Source of the DNA: Vandiemenella viatica | Lineage: Eukaryota; Arthropoda; Insecta; Orthoptera; Morabidae | Direction: 5' to 3' | DNA: 64,000 nt | Assembly: GCA_031002005.1 (NCBI GenBank) | Contig: JARYHS010008074.1 | Span: 11,974,924-12,038,923 of the forward strand | Shown here: positions 34,191 to 47,057 of the stretch, in pieces | Layout: every line of letters begins with the position of its first letter | Position numbering within the stretch: the stretch's first letter is position 1 | The notes under the pieces: model-generated | What the model saw: the letters and a program-made list of their open reading frames with translations, nothing else | The model's database searches: none | What the model was told of the DNA's origin: nothing | Program-made: the position numbers and the translations under genes

Positions 34191-35990
34191 ATCGGAACTA
34201 TGTCAAATCGAGTCCTATAACTGTCTGTAAAAATAATGGGTGATGTATTGATTGTTAATTAGTATTGCGAGACTGATAGAGATGGTATAATAATCCATAA
34301 CTCGACAGATGAAATGAATGTATAAAGTTCACCTTCCTGAAGAGTGTCTTCTAGACTCATCAAATCTCATAACATCAATCCCCATGAAATGAAATAGGAT
34401 TCCAGTAAAAACGTCAGTTATGAGATATGTATTGGCAACATGTTCCCAGCCGTTGGAGGTTACCAAACCATTTCGACACCCGCATCACCTGCATCTGAAA
34501 TGCAGTTCCTACGAGAATAACTGTTTTGAACTGTATTGAAAGTAGGACTCAAAAATCAGGATGTTATTTTACAGAAACCTAAAATTAATGTGTTATTAAT
34601 ACTCTTTTATTAATACCTAATAAAATTCAGTTTTCATAATTTTTATTAGCACCATCCTGCTATGCAAACAAATGGATAGTACCAATATTTTGGCTATCAT
34701 GTGGCCACTATGTATGGCGTAAATAAATTACAATCGCGTTGCAGCTGGAAATTAAGCGTGCGCATCGTACAGACAGAGAGCAGCGAGTGATGTGTGTGCT
34801 TCGTTAAAATAGCCGGAAGCGTGCCTTGAAGTGACGAGGATACATTAAGCGTGATGCAACGCACAGGAAAAAAACATTTTGGCAGTTATAAACATAAGGT
34901 AAATGTGTAAACAGGCCGATGAATTACGGTTTTGAATTTTTTTGTTTAGTTTCCGATCAAGTTGTGATAGTACCAAGGCACATATAACTGTCAGGTGTTG
35001 GCAGAGCAACAGTGGAACTGGGAGAACCTCGCTCTCCATTTGCCACTATGGCTACATTCACTATCCTTGAGTCATGTAAACGTCACTGCATGCATGCAAA
35101 GAGCATCTCATAGCGTTAACAAACTACTCTTGTCAAGTCGTTACGCCTAGGAGGATGATATGCAATTACGTAAATCGTGTAAATCTAAGAAGTGGTTGTT
35201 ACCTTCAGTATTTCCGGATGTTAGTTCAATCGAACATCTTCCGGACGATATTCAAATGAATGGTACCTGCAGGGTTGTCCAGGAACAATGAAACCTAATT
35301 AGGCATACACTGAACACAACACTACGACCAAGCCTTTACGAATGGATGCCTATTTCTAAGATTGTAATTGGCTTAAATTGCGTTCCATGTGTTCTACGTA
35401 CGCTGCTGGCCTTGGTTCGTAGCCATGATGAATAGCATTCACAATGATGATGGTTCATTTTCGACATTTCTTATACGCAGCAACATATCCCAATACCCTA
35501 AAACGATTCACAGTGCTATGAGACTAGCAGTTTCATTTTATTTTATTTGTAGCAGAATTTATTAAATTAACTGGTTGTCGGCGGTTATTTGGTTTATTTT
35601 CTAAACTATTACTCATTTATATTTGGTTACTGTTTGGTGATTTTAATTTTTTTTAAAAAAAAGTTCTTGTTAATGTTCATTAGAGCGTCCGACAGTGCTG
35701 TTTAATGCTGTGGTCAGCGAAATGTTTGGTTTAGAATCGATGACAGAGGCAGCTGGCTGTCGTTAGACGCCAGGACGCTTAAATCTCTCCCTTATTTAAT
35801 TACTGATCAAGAGCTCGTGCAGACTGTTTCTGTCTGAAGTTAATTGCTCTGTTGATTTCATATTCTAAACCATTCGTCTTGTGGTAAATCTACACAATTT
35901 TACACAAAGTCGACGCAGTATTTTTTCAAAGTATTAGTTGACGTCAACACCAATCAGCAACAAACCATTTTGTGGAAATTCAATTTATTT
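34191..35990. other. intron sequence without recognised features
   Basis: No coding family or paired repeats seen on either strand. Confidence 0.35.
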
Positions 35991-36004
35991 TATAAATATT
36001 GTTG

Positions 36005-36175
36005 GGATAGTATTATTTATTTGTATTTAATTGTTATTTTATGTTTTACTGTCTTCCACCCCTTTTCGAGATATCACCAGCGATAAGTTGTTTACGTTGG
36101 TGAAATAATTCGTCGCCTATGATATCTGGAAAAGACGTGGATTGCGTAAGTAGTAAAACATAATAACAGATATAT
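36005..36175. repeat. inverted repeat, foldback with ~50-bp arms
   Basis: The minus-strand reading of 36010-36080 (tgatatctcgaaaaggggtgg...agtaaaacataaaataaca) and the plus-strand reading of 36118-36170 (tgatatctggaaaagacgtgg...agtaaaacataataaca) are close copies facing away from a common centre near 36100. The arrangement resembles the inverted ends of Penelope-like elements elsewhere in the window. Confidence 0.5.
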
Positions 36176-36699
36176 TAGCGGCTATTTATTAACAAATCAA
36201 TTAAGTAAGCATCTTCATAAAAATTACCTGTAACAACATTGTGTTTATTTGTTTGTATGTATCAGCACTGCTTTTCAAATGCTTGTAAAAGTAAATCAGA
36301 TCTTTTGTGGCAATACTGGTAGTCCCTGAAGATTTTGTGATATTCTGACAGATGTAGATAGACTGGAGTCTTCCGCCGAACCATTTATTGCTAGCTTAAA
36401 AAGAATACCAAGGATATTTCCAACAGATGAGGATGAGTTCATAGGTAACAACCAATTTTTACAGATGGTTACCAAAACTTGTCGAAATCACGTAGATTGA
36501 GACAGTTACAAATTCAGGAAAGATGGTCTTTGGCAGGACGAAGAAGACTTCAAAAATGTTTCCTCGTCCATAATAAAAAGCGCCGCTTTATTTATATCGC
36601 ATACATATAAAATAATAATAACAATTTTATTTGCTGTTGTTGTGATTGATCACTTGTTGTTTTTAGTACCTTAGGACCGGGCAACAAGAAGGCAGTTGA

Positions 36700-36890
36700 C
36701 TGCCGGCCTCGGTAGCGTAGTGGCTCCACGTGCCGAAGGTCGCCTATGTGAATGTCGTATCCGTCCTGTAGTGTTCATGTGTCCATACTTAGTATCTACA
36801 TTATACCGGAGTAATTGAAACACTAGAAGAGTCCATAATCACGTTGAAATGGCGGTATGGCCTATGTAGAAAATACCACTAAAAAAAAAA
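36700..36890 (+). mobile_element. SINE family D with A-rich tail
   Basis: The head reads 'gccggcctcggtagcgtagtgg' then 'gtgccgaaggtcgcc', as in the minus-strand copy at 2015-2090. The B box is decayed. An A-run at 36883-36892 closes the element. Confidence 0.5.
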
Positions 36891-37394
36891 ATTGCAGTTG
36901 ACTATTGGGGACAAAGCCGATAGCGGAATTGTTAAACCCTACGACGCACCAATAAAAGGGGACCAGGCACTCTTGAATCGCCCTGGCTGCTGTACCCTCA
37001 CAGACCGAGAATCCGCCCTCATTTTTCTGATGGTATTTCTAGCTGTCGCACACGCAAATCACAGAATGTTTGACGCGTTCAATCGGCTTCATCAGTCTAC
37101 GCCTCATATTTGTTCAGCTTGAGATGGCGATGTCCGCCTTGAAAAATGTCAACACAATTTAGTACCGCTCTCAGAGGTGCAGGCAGATTCGAGTCGTCTG
37201 GACGCTACGTGGAGCGTGTCTTGGTGTGTGCTGAGCGCCCGCGTGCCGTGAAAGCGTGCGTGCACACAGTGTCAAGCAGAGGGCTGCCCAACAGGTAGTC
37301 ACTGCCGACGTAGCAAATTTCGATGCGTTGCTGCAAACAGCCAGATAACGTCCCTATGCAATTTTTTCCGTACCAGCAAACGAACGCAATAAAG

Positions 37395-37590
37395 TAAACC
37401 AATGTTGTCTTAATGACCTATCGTAGTCAGCTTTATGGAACCTAAAGTTTAACGTGGAATCTAAATTACAGTAACCTGTGCCAGAGGTGAAGGTCGGCCA
37501 ATAAAAATCACCGCTGAGACAGGGTTCGAACCCAGGATCTATAGAGCTCCAGTCTGACACCTGAACCACTGAGCCACTAAACCGCTAATA
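37395..37590 (-). mobile_element. SINE family C, tRNA-derived
   Basis: On the minus strand the head is 'tagtggctcagtggttcagg' and the B box is GGGTTCGAACCC at about 37523-37534. The body contains 'ccacgttaaactttagg'. The body matches the copy at 40768-40915. Confidence 0.6.
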
Positions 37591-37861
37591 AACGTGCTGA
37601 ACCCAGTACATGTAGTTACATGACATGAATATGATTAACTTTGTTTGAATTGCCGAAAGTAAACTACAAGAAAATATTTCGCAGTAAATGTGGTTGGAAA
37701 AATGTCGAAATAATTTACTAGTATAGCGAAAAACGTTTCATGTTTCTGTTCTTACTTGGTCTAACAGTTTGCTGTATCTTTCATATATATGTGAGTGTGT
37801 GAGCGTGCGAGAGTGGTGCGTGTTGGGCAGCCCTCGCGCGCACAGACTCCAGGCTGTTTAC

Positions 37862-37954
37862 CAGAGAATACAGGAAGCCTTCTCCCAGGGCTGCTGGCTG
37901 CCTCCAGGGGAAACTTCCAGGACCAGGGCGGCCCCACGCCGACTCCAGCACCAG
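37862..37954 (-). CDS. host gene, internal coding exon (degenerate WGRPG motif)
   Basis: The acceptor is TGCCAG and the donor is CTG|GTAAAC. It encodes 31 residues in phase 0: LVLESAWGRPGPGSFPWRQP, then AALGEGFLYSL. The AWGRPGPGS segment is a degenerate third copy of the WGRPGxGAP motif. The pyrimidine tract before the acceptor is weak, so this exon is slightly less certain than its neighbours, but the phase fits both sides. Confidence 0.72.
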
Positions 37955-37989
37955 CTGGCACCAACCACAACACTCACCACAAACATCCC

Positions 37990-39328
37990 TTCAACTTACT
38001 TCAAATAGAAAAACACAGCTGCCTACAAACTATGATAATCAAATTTTAGTACAGTTTCAAATTGATTGTGTGTGTTAGTGTTATCCTTGCGTCATGAGAA
38101 ATAAACAAATAAGTTTATTGGTCACCAGTTGCTCACTTATAAAGCAGCCCTAAGTAGATTCAAATTATGTTTATGGCAGGTAATTTAAATAACGGGCATT
38201 CTATCCGTTTTAAAAGTACAATTTATTTCTATGTATACTGGCTATGATCCATATAAAAGTTGGTAACGATTCAGAGACTGAATTTTAAGTCTGTCCTGTC
38301 CTGTATTTAGTGTTTGGAACTATGATTCTTCACATGGCGATGTTGAGTATCTAATTTAACGCATTTTTTATTATTTCTGAGGTGCTAGGTTCCTGTCTCT
38401 GCTTTCTGATTTGAATACATACTGAGCTGTTTGTGGTCATATGACCAATAACTGCATTGTTTCATTTACGTTTTGTAATCACATTGTTATAGCTCTAAGG
38501 TTCTCTTTGCTTAGGGACTGGATTTATTCGTGTGTATAAATTTCACAGAGCGGTATTATTCAGTGCTGCCGGGGGTTCGTACGGACTTTGCTTTGTTCAG
38601 GTGAGGTGCGAAGGTCCTTCCGTCATTCGGATACCGTGGCCGTTTTAGCCCTGACACAATGACTTAATGCGTGACTTTCGGAAGGATCCAACGAGCTGTG
38701 AATCAAGTTTAGTTGTTTCCACAAGTCTATACAGTTATGGCTCAGTGTATTTACTGTAACTTTATTTGATATGCAGCATCAATTGTTCATGTGCAATCTT
38801 GTGCGCTGAGTGCGTTGGAATGTGACAGTTACCACGTGCTCGGAGCCTAGTTTTGATCCTACGTATAATGCACACTGAGCGATGTATTGTTAAGTACCCG
38901 TTTTAATTAGTGTACACAACATCTATTGTTCTGCTAATCACTTTGTAGTTAACTACATGAACACTAACCTGCAGATACTGATTTCTCACCCATCAGTTTA
39001 CGGGTTCATATTCCGTTCCGTGGTTGATGCTGAAATAACTAATAATGTCTCATTTCAAAGTGACACACCAACTCTGCGCTCTCTGAGGGCTTGATAAGTA
39101 ACATTCTGAATTCGTACATGTGCATTTTAGTTGCTATGTAGCTTAGAGTTTAACATAGTGGTTCTGAGCATAGTTACGTGAAATGTAGCTACTTTACGAT
39201 CCTTAGGAATTGTGTACCACAAATATCACTCCCACACTTTTGAAGAATCAAATTGTGAATTATTTCTTCACTAGGCGGAAAATAATAATCGACTGCAAGT
39301 GGGACTGTAGTGGTTAACGTGGATCACA
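37990..39328. other. intron sequence without recognised features
   Basis: No open frame with a family signature and no repeats were seen. Confidence 0.35.
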
Positions 39329-39330
39329 TA

Positions 39331-40552
39331 CACTGAAAAGCCAAAGAAACTGGTACGCCTGCCTAATATCGTGTAAGACCCCAGCGAGCACGCAGAAGTG
39401 CCGCAAGGCGTGGCATGGACGCGACTAATGTCTGAAGTAGTGCTGGAGGGAAATGACCCCATACATCCTGCAGGGCTGTCCATAAATCCGTAAGATTTCG
39501 ATGGGGTAGAGATCTCTTCTGAACAGCACGTTGCAAGGCATCCCAGATATGTTCAATAATGTTCATGTCTGGGGATTTTCGTGGCCAGCGGAGGTGTTTA
39601 AACTCAGAAGAGTGTTCCTGGAGCCACTCTGTAGCAATTTTGGATGTGTGGGGTGCCGTATTGTCCTGTTAGAATTGCCCAAGTCCACCGGAATGCACAA
39701 TGGACATGAATGGATGCAAGAGATCAGCCAGAATGTGTACGTACGTTTCACCTGTCAGAGTCGTATCTAGATGTACTCGTATCAGGGGTCACATGTCACT
39801 TCAACTGCACACGCCCAACACAACTACAGAGCCTCCACCAGCTTGAACAGTCCCCTGCTGACAGGCAGGGTCCATGAATTCATGAGGTTGTCTCCATACC
39901 CGTACATGTCCATCCGCTCTATACAATTGGAAACGAGACTCGTCAGACCAGCCAACATGTTTCCAATCAGCAACAGTCTAATGTCTATGATGACGGGCCC
40001 AGGCGAGGCGTAAAGCTTTATGTCGTGAACTCCGCAAGGGTACACGAGTGGATCTTCGACTCCGAAAGCCCATATCGATGATGTTTCGTTGAATGGTTCG
40101 CACGCTGAAACTTTTTGATGGTCCAGCACTGAAATCCACAGCAATTTACGGAAGGGTTGTACTTCTGTCTCGTTGAACGATTCTCTTCAGTCGTCGTTGG
40201 ACCTTCTCTTGCAGGATCTTTTTCCGGCCGCAGCGATGACGGAGATTTGATGTTTTACTGGATTCCCGATATTCACGGTGCACTTGTGAAATGGTCGTAC
40301 GGGAAAATCCCCACCTCATCGCTACCTCGGAGATGCTGTGTCCCATCTCCCGCGCGTCAACTATCACACCACGTTGAAACTCACTTAAATCGTGATTACC
40401 TGCCGTTGTATCAGCAGTAATCGATCTAACGCCTGCGCCAGATACCTGTTATCTTATATAGTCGTTGCTGACCACAGCGCCGTACTCTGAGTGTTTACAT
40501 ATCTCTGTGTTTGCATACGCATACCTATACCAGCTTCTTTGGCTCTTCGGTG
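39331..40552 (-). mobile_element. Tc1-type transposon, near full length, inactive
   Basis: TA dinucleotides (39329-39330 and 40553-40554) flank 25-bp inverted ends with three mismatches (cactgaaaagccaaag and caccgaagagccaaag). On the minus strand the transposase is broken by several frameshifts. A helix-turn-helix with ISEVAMRWGFSRTTISQVHREY is encoded near 40330-40270, and VQRRLKRIVQRDRSTT follows. The C-terminal end DLWTALQDVWGHFPPALLQTL and VASMPRLAALLRARWG is near 39370-39490. The upstream part of the last block (NIIEHIWDALQRAVQKR) holds the 'NpIEh.W' catalytic glutamate. It inserts at TA by cut-and-paste and lies in a host intron. Confidence 0.88.
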
Positions 40553-40767
40553 TATATAAAGAAAGGTTCAGTGTAAATTACAGTCATCAAGCTAAGTCGG
40601 TTAATAACTTAACGTAAATGAAAAATCTTAAATAAATGCGCTAATTTCTTATCTGAGTTAATAAGTCAGGAAAAGAATAATATTATAGATTCTCATTGAC
40701 CTAACAATTTCTTACCAGTAATCAAATGCGTCCATCGTAGCTGCCTAAACTAATCTTATTAATTTTA

Positions 40768-40915
40768 GCAGGTAAAGGATCCTAAAGTTTAACGTGGAAT
40801 CCAAAACACGTATCGTCCTAGCAAGGTTTTGCCAGACGTGAAGCGTGAAATTTCCAGCCGAGAAATGGATTTAAACCGAGGATTTTCCGTACCTCAGCCA
40901 CATTCGTAATTTTAG
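40768..40915 (-). mobile_element. SINE family C, partial
   Basis: It shares 'cctaaagtttaacgtggaat' with the copy at 37395-37590, followed by a body ending in a decayed B-box region (gatttaaaccgaggat) and 'cctcagccac'. Confidence 0.55.
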
Positions 40916-41157
40916 ATGAAACAATAAATCACGGCGGAGGCTACCTGTTATGGGCTAAAGAAAGCGACGGCTGGTTACATCATTGGCTAGAATGAGTAGT
41001 TAGAAAATGTGAACTAATTACTGCTACGTCTTTTATAAAATGCAGTAGTTCCAATTTTTGTGTTTGTCTCACACAATCTGAAATAATGTTCGTTGAAGAT
41101 GTGGAGCGTTATATCCTAACTTGACAGATACCACAGTGCAGCTGATTTTCTACTCAC

Positions 41158-41231
41158 GTGGTGGTTGTCCGCCTGTCGCTGTCTCGCTGCCTCTTCTGCC
41201 TGAAGACGCCGTCGCTCAGCCACCATGGAGT
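41158..41231 (-). CDS. host gene, internal coding exon (charged helix)
   Basis: The acceptor is TTTCAG and the donor is CAC|GTGAGT. Two bases (AC) join the final G of exon 45717-45897 to make Asp, then SMVAERRRLQAEEAARQRQ and ADNHH follow, ending in phase 0. With the preceding DRQAEYRRQL it forms a continuous Arg/Glu/Gln-rich stretch of about 35 residues without proline, a likely coiled coil or single helix. Confidence 0.85.
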
Positions 41232-41974
41232 CTGAAACGTCACAACATTTTATACATCAAGCTTGATATGGAGCTAATATACTGTGCATCGTTATATATG
41301 GCTTCTTGTATTTTCTTATTACTAATAGCCTCATAAGAATGTTGTAAATTCTAGCCGATTATTAATCTTAAAATTCGGCGTTATAGAACCGACGTGACTT
41401 CTGAGATATCGAAAAAAATTGATTAACCGACAATGGTATGGAGAGGGAAACAATAAACAAAGACTTAAATATCGGTAAAATAATTGATTTTATAGTTTCA
41501 AACACATATATTGCTAATGTTGTTTATATGAAACTTGGCAAAAAAAATCTTACGACAAATGGTGAGTTATACACTAGTAAATCATATACCATGAGTGGAA
41601 TGTATTGGGGTTAATAATTATAAATTTCGTGTACACTGAAACCAACATTAATGCAAGGTAAGATTTACAAGACACGTTATCATTGGTTGATGAAGTCTTA
41701 CGAAAAATTCCATTTGATGCAGAATTTGCCTATTTCTTAAGTCTTTTAGGTATAACCTACCGCAAAATTGAACTACATTGGCCCTGTCATGTAAAAAATT
41801 GGATCAGACTAAGGATTTCAACTGAAGTGAGAGAAAAAAATGTCATAATTTTAGCCAAAGATCACGAGTTACATAGACCTTCCTAATAAAAAAAGGTACA
41901 TATATTATCCAATATAACGTATAAATATATAAAAACTGGTAGGTTTGGCACTCCAAATGCCACTAGAAATCGAA

Positions 41975-42250
41975 AACTGAGGTATTATTTCAGGTATTAA
42001 GGTCTCCGCATCAGTCGCATCATATTTTAAGAAAGGAATTTTGCGAAATTTGACACTTAGAGGGCAAAAGTACCATTGTTTCCATAATTTATTTTTTATC
42101 ACGAGCCATTTATCTACTTTGATATCTAACCGAAATAGATAAATGAGGTATTATCATTTTAAAGATTTAAGTCTCTGCTTTGGTCACATCTGAAGAAAGG
42201 AATTTTTCTCAATTTGACTCTTGGAGGTCAAAAGTAATAACTGTGAAAGT
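41975..42250. repeat. degenerate two-copy tandem repeat, 166-bp offset
   Basis: gaggtattat at 41979 and 42145 begins two related copies. Both continue with a 'tctccgcatc'/'tctctgcttt' phrase, 'agaaaggaatttt' and 'tttgac(a)ct..gaggg/tcaaaagta'. Non-coding, in a host intron. Confidence 0.55.
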
Positions 42251-42910
42251 CACGCATATGAGAGACTTCAACGACAAGCCTCTAGATAGCAGCAGCGCAT
42301 ATCACAGAGATATTAATAAAGTCGTTCACTGGTGTCCGCTTTTGTTAGGTGTCAATTGTAAAAAACAAAGAAACAATTGATACAAATGAGACTGTTCTTC
42401 TTTCGTCCTATCACAAACCACCAACCTTATTATTCACTGTATTCGCGAAATTTTTACACTGGTCATCTAGTAATGCAAAGAAACTTCTTGAGGGTAAATT
42501 ACTCGTACACGCTTACCTGTTTATATCTGGCAATCTTTCTTTATTGCTTGAACAAAAGTGTGCTTTCTTACCTTGCGTTTTATTTACATCTTTTACCCTC
42601 GGTCAGTGCTGATTTTTTTTATACAAGAAAAAACTATATGACAGCTATTATCAAAAAAAAATTAATTAAATAATTTTTAATTAAAAATAGCTGGTGTGGC
42701 AACTTTATCATGTTTTGTTTATCTATACATTATATTGTATAAAATACACATTTTATAATGAAACTCGATGAGGGAAGGTCGATATAATTCGTAATCTTGT
42801 ACTATTTGTTCAGATGTGGGGCATATGACTTGCCTGCAACATGTCAACATGTATTTGAATCTGATTTTCTAACCGGGGTAACAAAGACTACACTAAGTCC
42901 ATTGGAGAAA
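42251..42910. other. intron sequence without recognised features
   Basis: Overlapping small open frames at 42349-42673 are composition effects without domain signature. Confidence 0.35.
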
Positions 42911-42912
42911 TA

Positions 42913-44010
42913 CACTGATTACCAGAACATTATGACCCAATAGCCGCTATGTCCGCCTGTGGCACGCATAATAGCGGCGACGGTCTTGGCAAGGAAGCAA
43001 TGCGTCCTTGGTAGGTCGATGGAGGAAGTTGGCACCACATCTGCACACACAAGTCCCCTAATTCCCGTAAATTTCGGAGAGGGGAGCAATGAGCTCTGAC
43101 GAAAGTTTGAATCACATCCCAGAAAGTTTCGATCGGGTTCAGATCTGACGAGTTCGGGAGCCAGCACGTCGACTGAAACTCGCCACTGTGTTCCTTAAAC
43201 CATTCCATCACACTCCCTGGCCTTATGATATGGCGCATTATCTTGTTGAAAAATGCCACTGCCATTGGAAACATGGTCGTCATGAAGGGGTGTACGTGGT
43301 CTGAAACCAGTGTACGATACGTATTGACCGTCATGGTGCCTTGCACGAGCTCCACTGGACCATGGATACCCACGAGAATGTTCCCCACAGCATAATTGAG
43401 CCGCCGCCAGCTTGTCTCCGTTCCACAGTACAGGTGTCAGAAGTTGTTCCCCTCGAAAACTACGGATTCGCCCCCTCCCATCGGCGTGATGAAGTAGGTA
43501 TCGGGATTCATCGGACCACGCAACGCTCTGCCACTGTGCCAACGTAGAGTGACGATGGTCACGTGCAAATTTCAGTCGTAGTTACCGCTATCGTGCACTG
43601 TGTTCAGACACACCTGTACTCTGCGCAACATTAGTTCCGCGACAGTTCGCCGCCTGTCCTGTTTTACCAGTCTGCCAAACCTGCGACGTCCGACATCTGA
43701 AATGAGGGGTGGCCACCCAACCCCCGAAGTTTGGACGCGGTTTCACCACTTGTTGAAGACACTCACGACAGCACTCCTCGAATACCCGACAAGTCGTGCA
43801 GTTTCCGAAATGCTCGTACCGAGCCTCCGAGCCATCACAATCTGCCCTCCGTCAAACTCAGATTCTAAACACGGATAGCCCGCTCACTGATACTACATGC
43901 ACCGTGCGTGTGTCTGACTAGCAGACATTCCTTGTCCGGTGACGCTGCTATCGCCTGGACGGGTTTATAACGATAGTAGGTAGGTAGTTATAATGTCCTG
44001 GCTGTGAGTC
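42913..44010 (-). mobile_element. second Tc1-type transposon, inactive
   Basis: It is flanked by TA (42911-42912 and 44011-44012) with imperfect inverted ends that share CCAG.ACATTAT. On the minus strand the DDE core is visible in separate frames. WSDESRYLLHHADGRGRIRS near 43510-43460 holds the first Asp, FQQDNAPYHKA near 43230 holds the second Asp, and SSDLNPIETFWDVIQTFV near 43140 holds the Glu. All three catalytic residues survive, but frameshifts between the blocks inactivate the gene. It is a different family from the element at 39331, because the ends are unlike. Confidence 0.88.
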
Positions 44011-44012
44011 TA

Positions 44013-45020
44013 AGACATTCCACGAAATTCTATTTCGCATAAAAGGTTTCGTTACGACAAATGAAGTAATACAACATGTTATATTTCCGAATCTTCTTGT
44101 TGTATTTCCCATGCTTTAATCTTAATAATTAATTAATATTTGTGGTTTAACTGTTGTTGGTATTATTCATTTTATTTTACTGTTCGTGCTGTTAGACTAA
44201 GTAAATGGAATTCTACTCATAAACTTTGCACAGTTCAAATCAGTTTTAATGAACTCCAACACACCACATTAATTACATAATCGGACTTCGGATATGCAAG
44301 TTGTCCTTATGTGCCAACCAACCTAGGCAACTCACTCGTTGCTGCTTATTGCTATGGAAACTTTCCAAGAGTAAAACCAACTGGCCCTTGCCAAGAAACC
44401 TCAAAATTCGAAAATATTGAATGACATTAAAATATGTAATGTCACTCGAGGATAATCTGTCTGTTATCCTACAATCTTAAAATCAATGAATGGCTGAAAT
44501 GCAACGAAGTACAAGTAAGCGAAGTCATGGTATAAATTATAAGTCGCAAATATCTGGTAGTAACAGCGTTTACGTAATTCTGAATATGTGTTGAGTCTGG
44601 CTGATTTTGTACTTCACTGAGTAAAAACGACTGGCGACCGAAGACACAATCGTGGTGGATGGGATAAAAGAGGCTAGTTATACTTGTTTGCTGTTTTGGT
44701 ACGAGGTTACGGTCTGATTGGCTACGCGACAATGTGTTGGGGTGCAGCTGACGTTAGCGTTGTGCTCGCTGGGGACACACTGTTGTCGGAAGGTGGTTCG
44801 TCTGCGATAGAGAGCTGACAAAAGGTATCTATCGAGTAGCATGCTGGGAAGAATCTCCCTGCTGGCTTCTCGCAAGGCGGTGAAATAGAGGCTTCGAAAA
44901 ATTACTGCTTTATCCCCAAAACTATTAAATATTCATATGAATAGTATTTCTCTCTGTACGGAAGTCTGCAAATCAGTGTTCGAGTTGACGTGCTAGGGAA
45001 TTAATTACGGCTGGATATCT
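44013..45020. other. intron sequence without recognised features
   Basis: No repeat pair or coding signature seen. Confidence 0.35.
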
Positions 45021-45022
45021 CT

Positions 45023-45235
45023 GCACCGAAAGTGGTGGTTGAGAGGTTAACGTTCTGGCCTCGCATCTGGGAGGACGCCATTCGAATCCCCTTCCGGGCG
45101 TCCACATTTGGGTTTTCCATGGTTTCCCCAAATCACTCCTTCAAAAGGCCATGGCCGAATTGCTTCGCGCTCCTTGTCCCCGGTCCCATGCCACCTCTAA
45201 TGACCTCGAGGTCGACGAGGCGTAAAACCATAAGT
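45023..45235 (+). mobile_element. SINE family A copy
   Basis: The head is 'gtggtggttgagaggttaacg', the B-box region is ATTCGAATCCCC, and the body and end are as in the 14102 copy, closing at 'gaggcgtaaaaccata'. A 20-bp body segment is deleted near 45138. Confidence 0.8.
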
Positions 45236-45716
45236 AAAGAATAAAAAGTATCTCTGCCAGTGAACGCGAGGGTGTTTATATTCGATGAACATGCTTGTCT
45301 TATAACTTGTGATGGGGAATGAATTCGTTAAATGTTTGGTGTTCGCTGAACGATACTGCTAGGAGGAAGGTTCTATGTGATATTGATGCTAGCGACAGGA
45401 ATTCGCTGAACGTCGAGTGACTGTTGTCTTGCAGTCTGAAGACTTATTAATGCTTTTCTGCCTATGTACTTGTTTTGCTGCAATCTTCGATGTTGGAACA
45501 TTAGGAGTTTCGATGAAGACCACAATTTTTGGCCCACTAGGTTATTATGATAGGACGTCGTAGTCAGGTGGGTATACGTTACAAATATTTTGTATTTTTT
45601 AGATGAATATTTATAGATTTCTTCGCGAAAAATTAGTTAATTAATTGTGTTAAGTAAAGTGTTGTTTTTAGTTGTTTGATAGTGTTTGAAGGACAGTGGG
45701 AGGGGAGACTACTGAC

Positions 45717-45897
45717 CGAGCTGCCTGCGGTACTCGGCCTGTCTGTCGGGGGTCTGGCGGTAGCGCAGCATGTGGTCGACACAGCGACGCCCAGCCTCGC
45801 CGCCCTGGAACAGGAGCAGAGGGTCTCTGGGGCGGCGTCCCGACGCCGGCGCCGGCGCCCGCGGCGAGTTGCACGGCGACGGCGACGCCGCGCTGCC
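45717..45897 (-). CDS. host gene, internal coding exon (Pro/Ala-rich then helix)
   Basis: The acceptor is GTTGCAG and the donor is CTCG|GTCAGT. It begins in phase 0: GSAASPSPCNSPRAPAPASG, then RRPRDPLLLFQGGEAGRRC and VDHMLRYRQTPDRQAEYRRQ, then L, leaving one base for the next codon. A Pro/Ala/Ser linker leads into a basic, helix-prone segment that continues in the next exon. GC content is near 70%. The right-hand neighbour, a hAT MITE at 45956-46707, begins only 58 bp upstream of the acceptor. Confidence 0.85.
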
Positions 45898-45955
45898 CTG
45901 CAACAACACTCACCACGGTCATCCGATTCTGTTCATTGATTTCTGCTCCTACAAC

Positions 45956-46707
45956 CAGCGTCGGCCTTAGTCATTGCGAGGCCCCGGGCGGTAGATCTTT
46001 GCGAGGCCCTTGTCCTTTGTACAAAATATATTAATCGTAGGTATTTCTGATGATCAACGGTAAATGCAAACATCATAAAAATTATTAAAAGTTAACAAAC
46101 ATAAAGATGACAGATCATTAAACATAAACTGAAGTACATTAAGGCCTTGGAAGATATACGCACAGGGATTTAAAAATGATGTTTGCACCTTTTCCTGAAA
46201 CTAAAATATTTAATAATAGCACAAGAAACTAACGAATGTTATCAATTCAAAGAATAGAAAGAATTCCTCAATTATGTTTTAATATTTTTTAACCATAAAA
46301 AATTCTTTCTGCGGTCGCAACTGTATTACGTGTGGTGGCAATAATTCTCAATACTACTTCGATAGTGTGGTACACTTCAGTAATTCAGTTAATGTTTTTC
46401 TGTTATTTATGTCATCACTGTGATACCGCCGTCGCTTTCTTCATACAGTTCTAGTCCATCAATATCAGCTATTTCTCCTGCTATTATAGGAATGTGAAAG
46501 TCAATAAATCTAATTAAGAAATTTTGATCAGTTAATAATTAATATATACTTTACCATCTTAAACAAGTTTATTGTTGCACTAACAGCTGAAGATAAAATA
46601 ATTTTTGTAAACGTAAACTTTAATGAACTCGGGTAGCTGCGCGAGGCCCCTCTAAGAGCGAGGCCCTGGGCGATTGCCCTGTTCGCCACCCCCAAAGGCC
46701 GCCTCTG
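45956..46707. mobile_element. hAT MITE with 8-bp TSD
   Basis: Inverted ends CAGCGTCGGCCTT and CAGAGGCGGCCTT (two differences) are flanked by cctacaac (45948-45955) and cctacgac (46708-46715), an 8-bp duplication with one change. Both subterminal regions repeat 'gcgaggccc', a probable transposase-binding site. There is no coding capacity. Confidence 0.82.
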
Positions 46708-47057
46708 CCTACGACATTCATTATTATTTTTACGCAGTTAATTGGTGATATCGAGAGAAACATAATGAATATTGCAGTGGGTCATGTCAGCAATAATTTT
46801 ATTACATGGCGAGTAGAAAGTTGTCATACATACGTTTTCATCTCATAGTAAGAACGCTCTCCTTAAATTGCCATAGAAATTTAAGAAGGTTTTTTGTCAA
46901 TATTTTGTATGGCTTAAAAACTACAAAATAATACTTTACGAAAAGTAGCAAAATGTTGGATTGAATAACATTTACTCTTCTACTTCAAATATTTTAAGTC
47001 AGAAAAAGCCTAAACATCAATCATCTAATGTTATTCTGGCCGTGTAATGTTTTACAG

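Noticed and set aside
45676..46034. Overlapping frames on the plus strand opposite the GC-rich exon
   Set aside because: GC-rich exons leave several frames open. Only the minus-strand frame has matching splice borders and phases with other exons.
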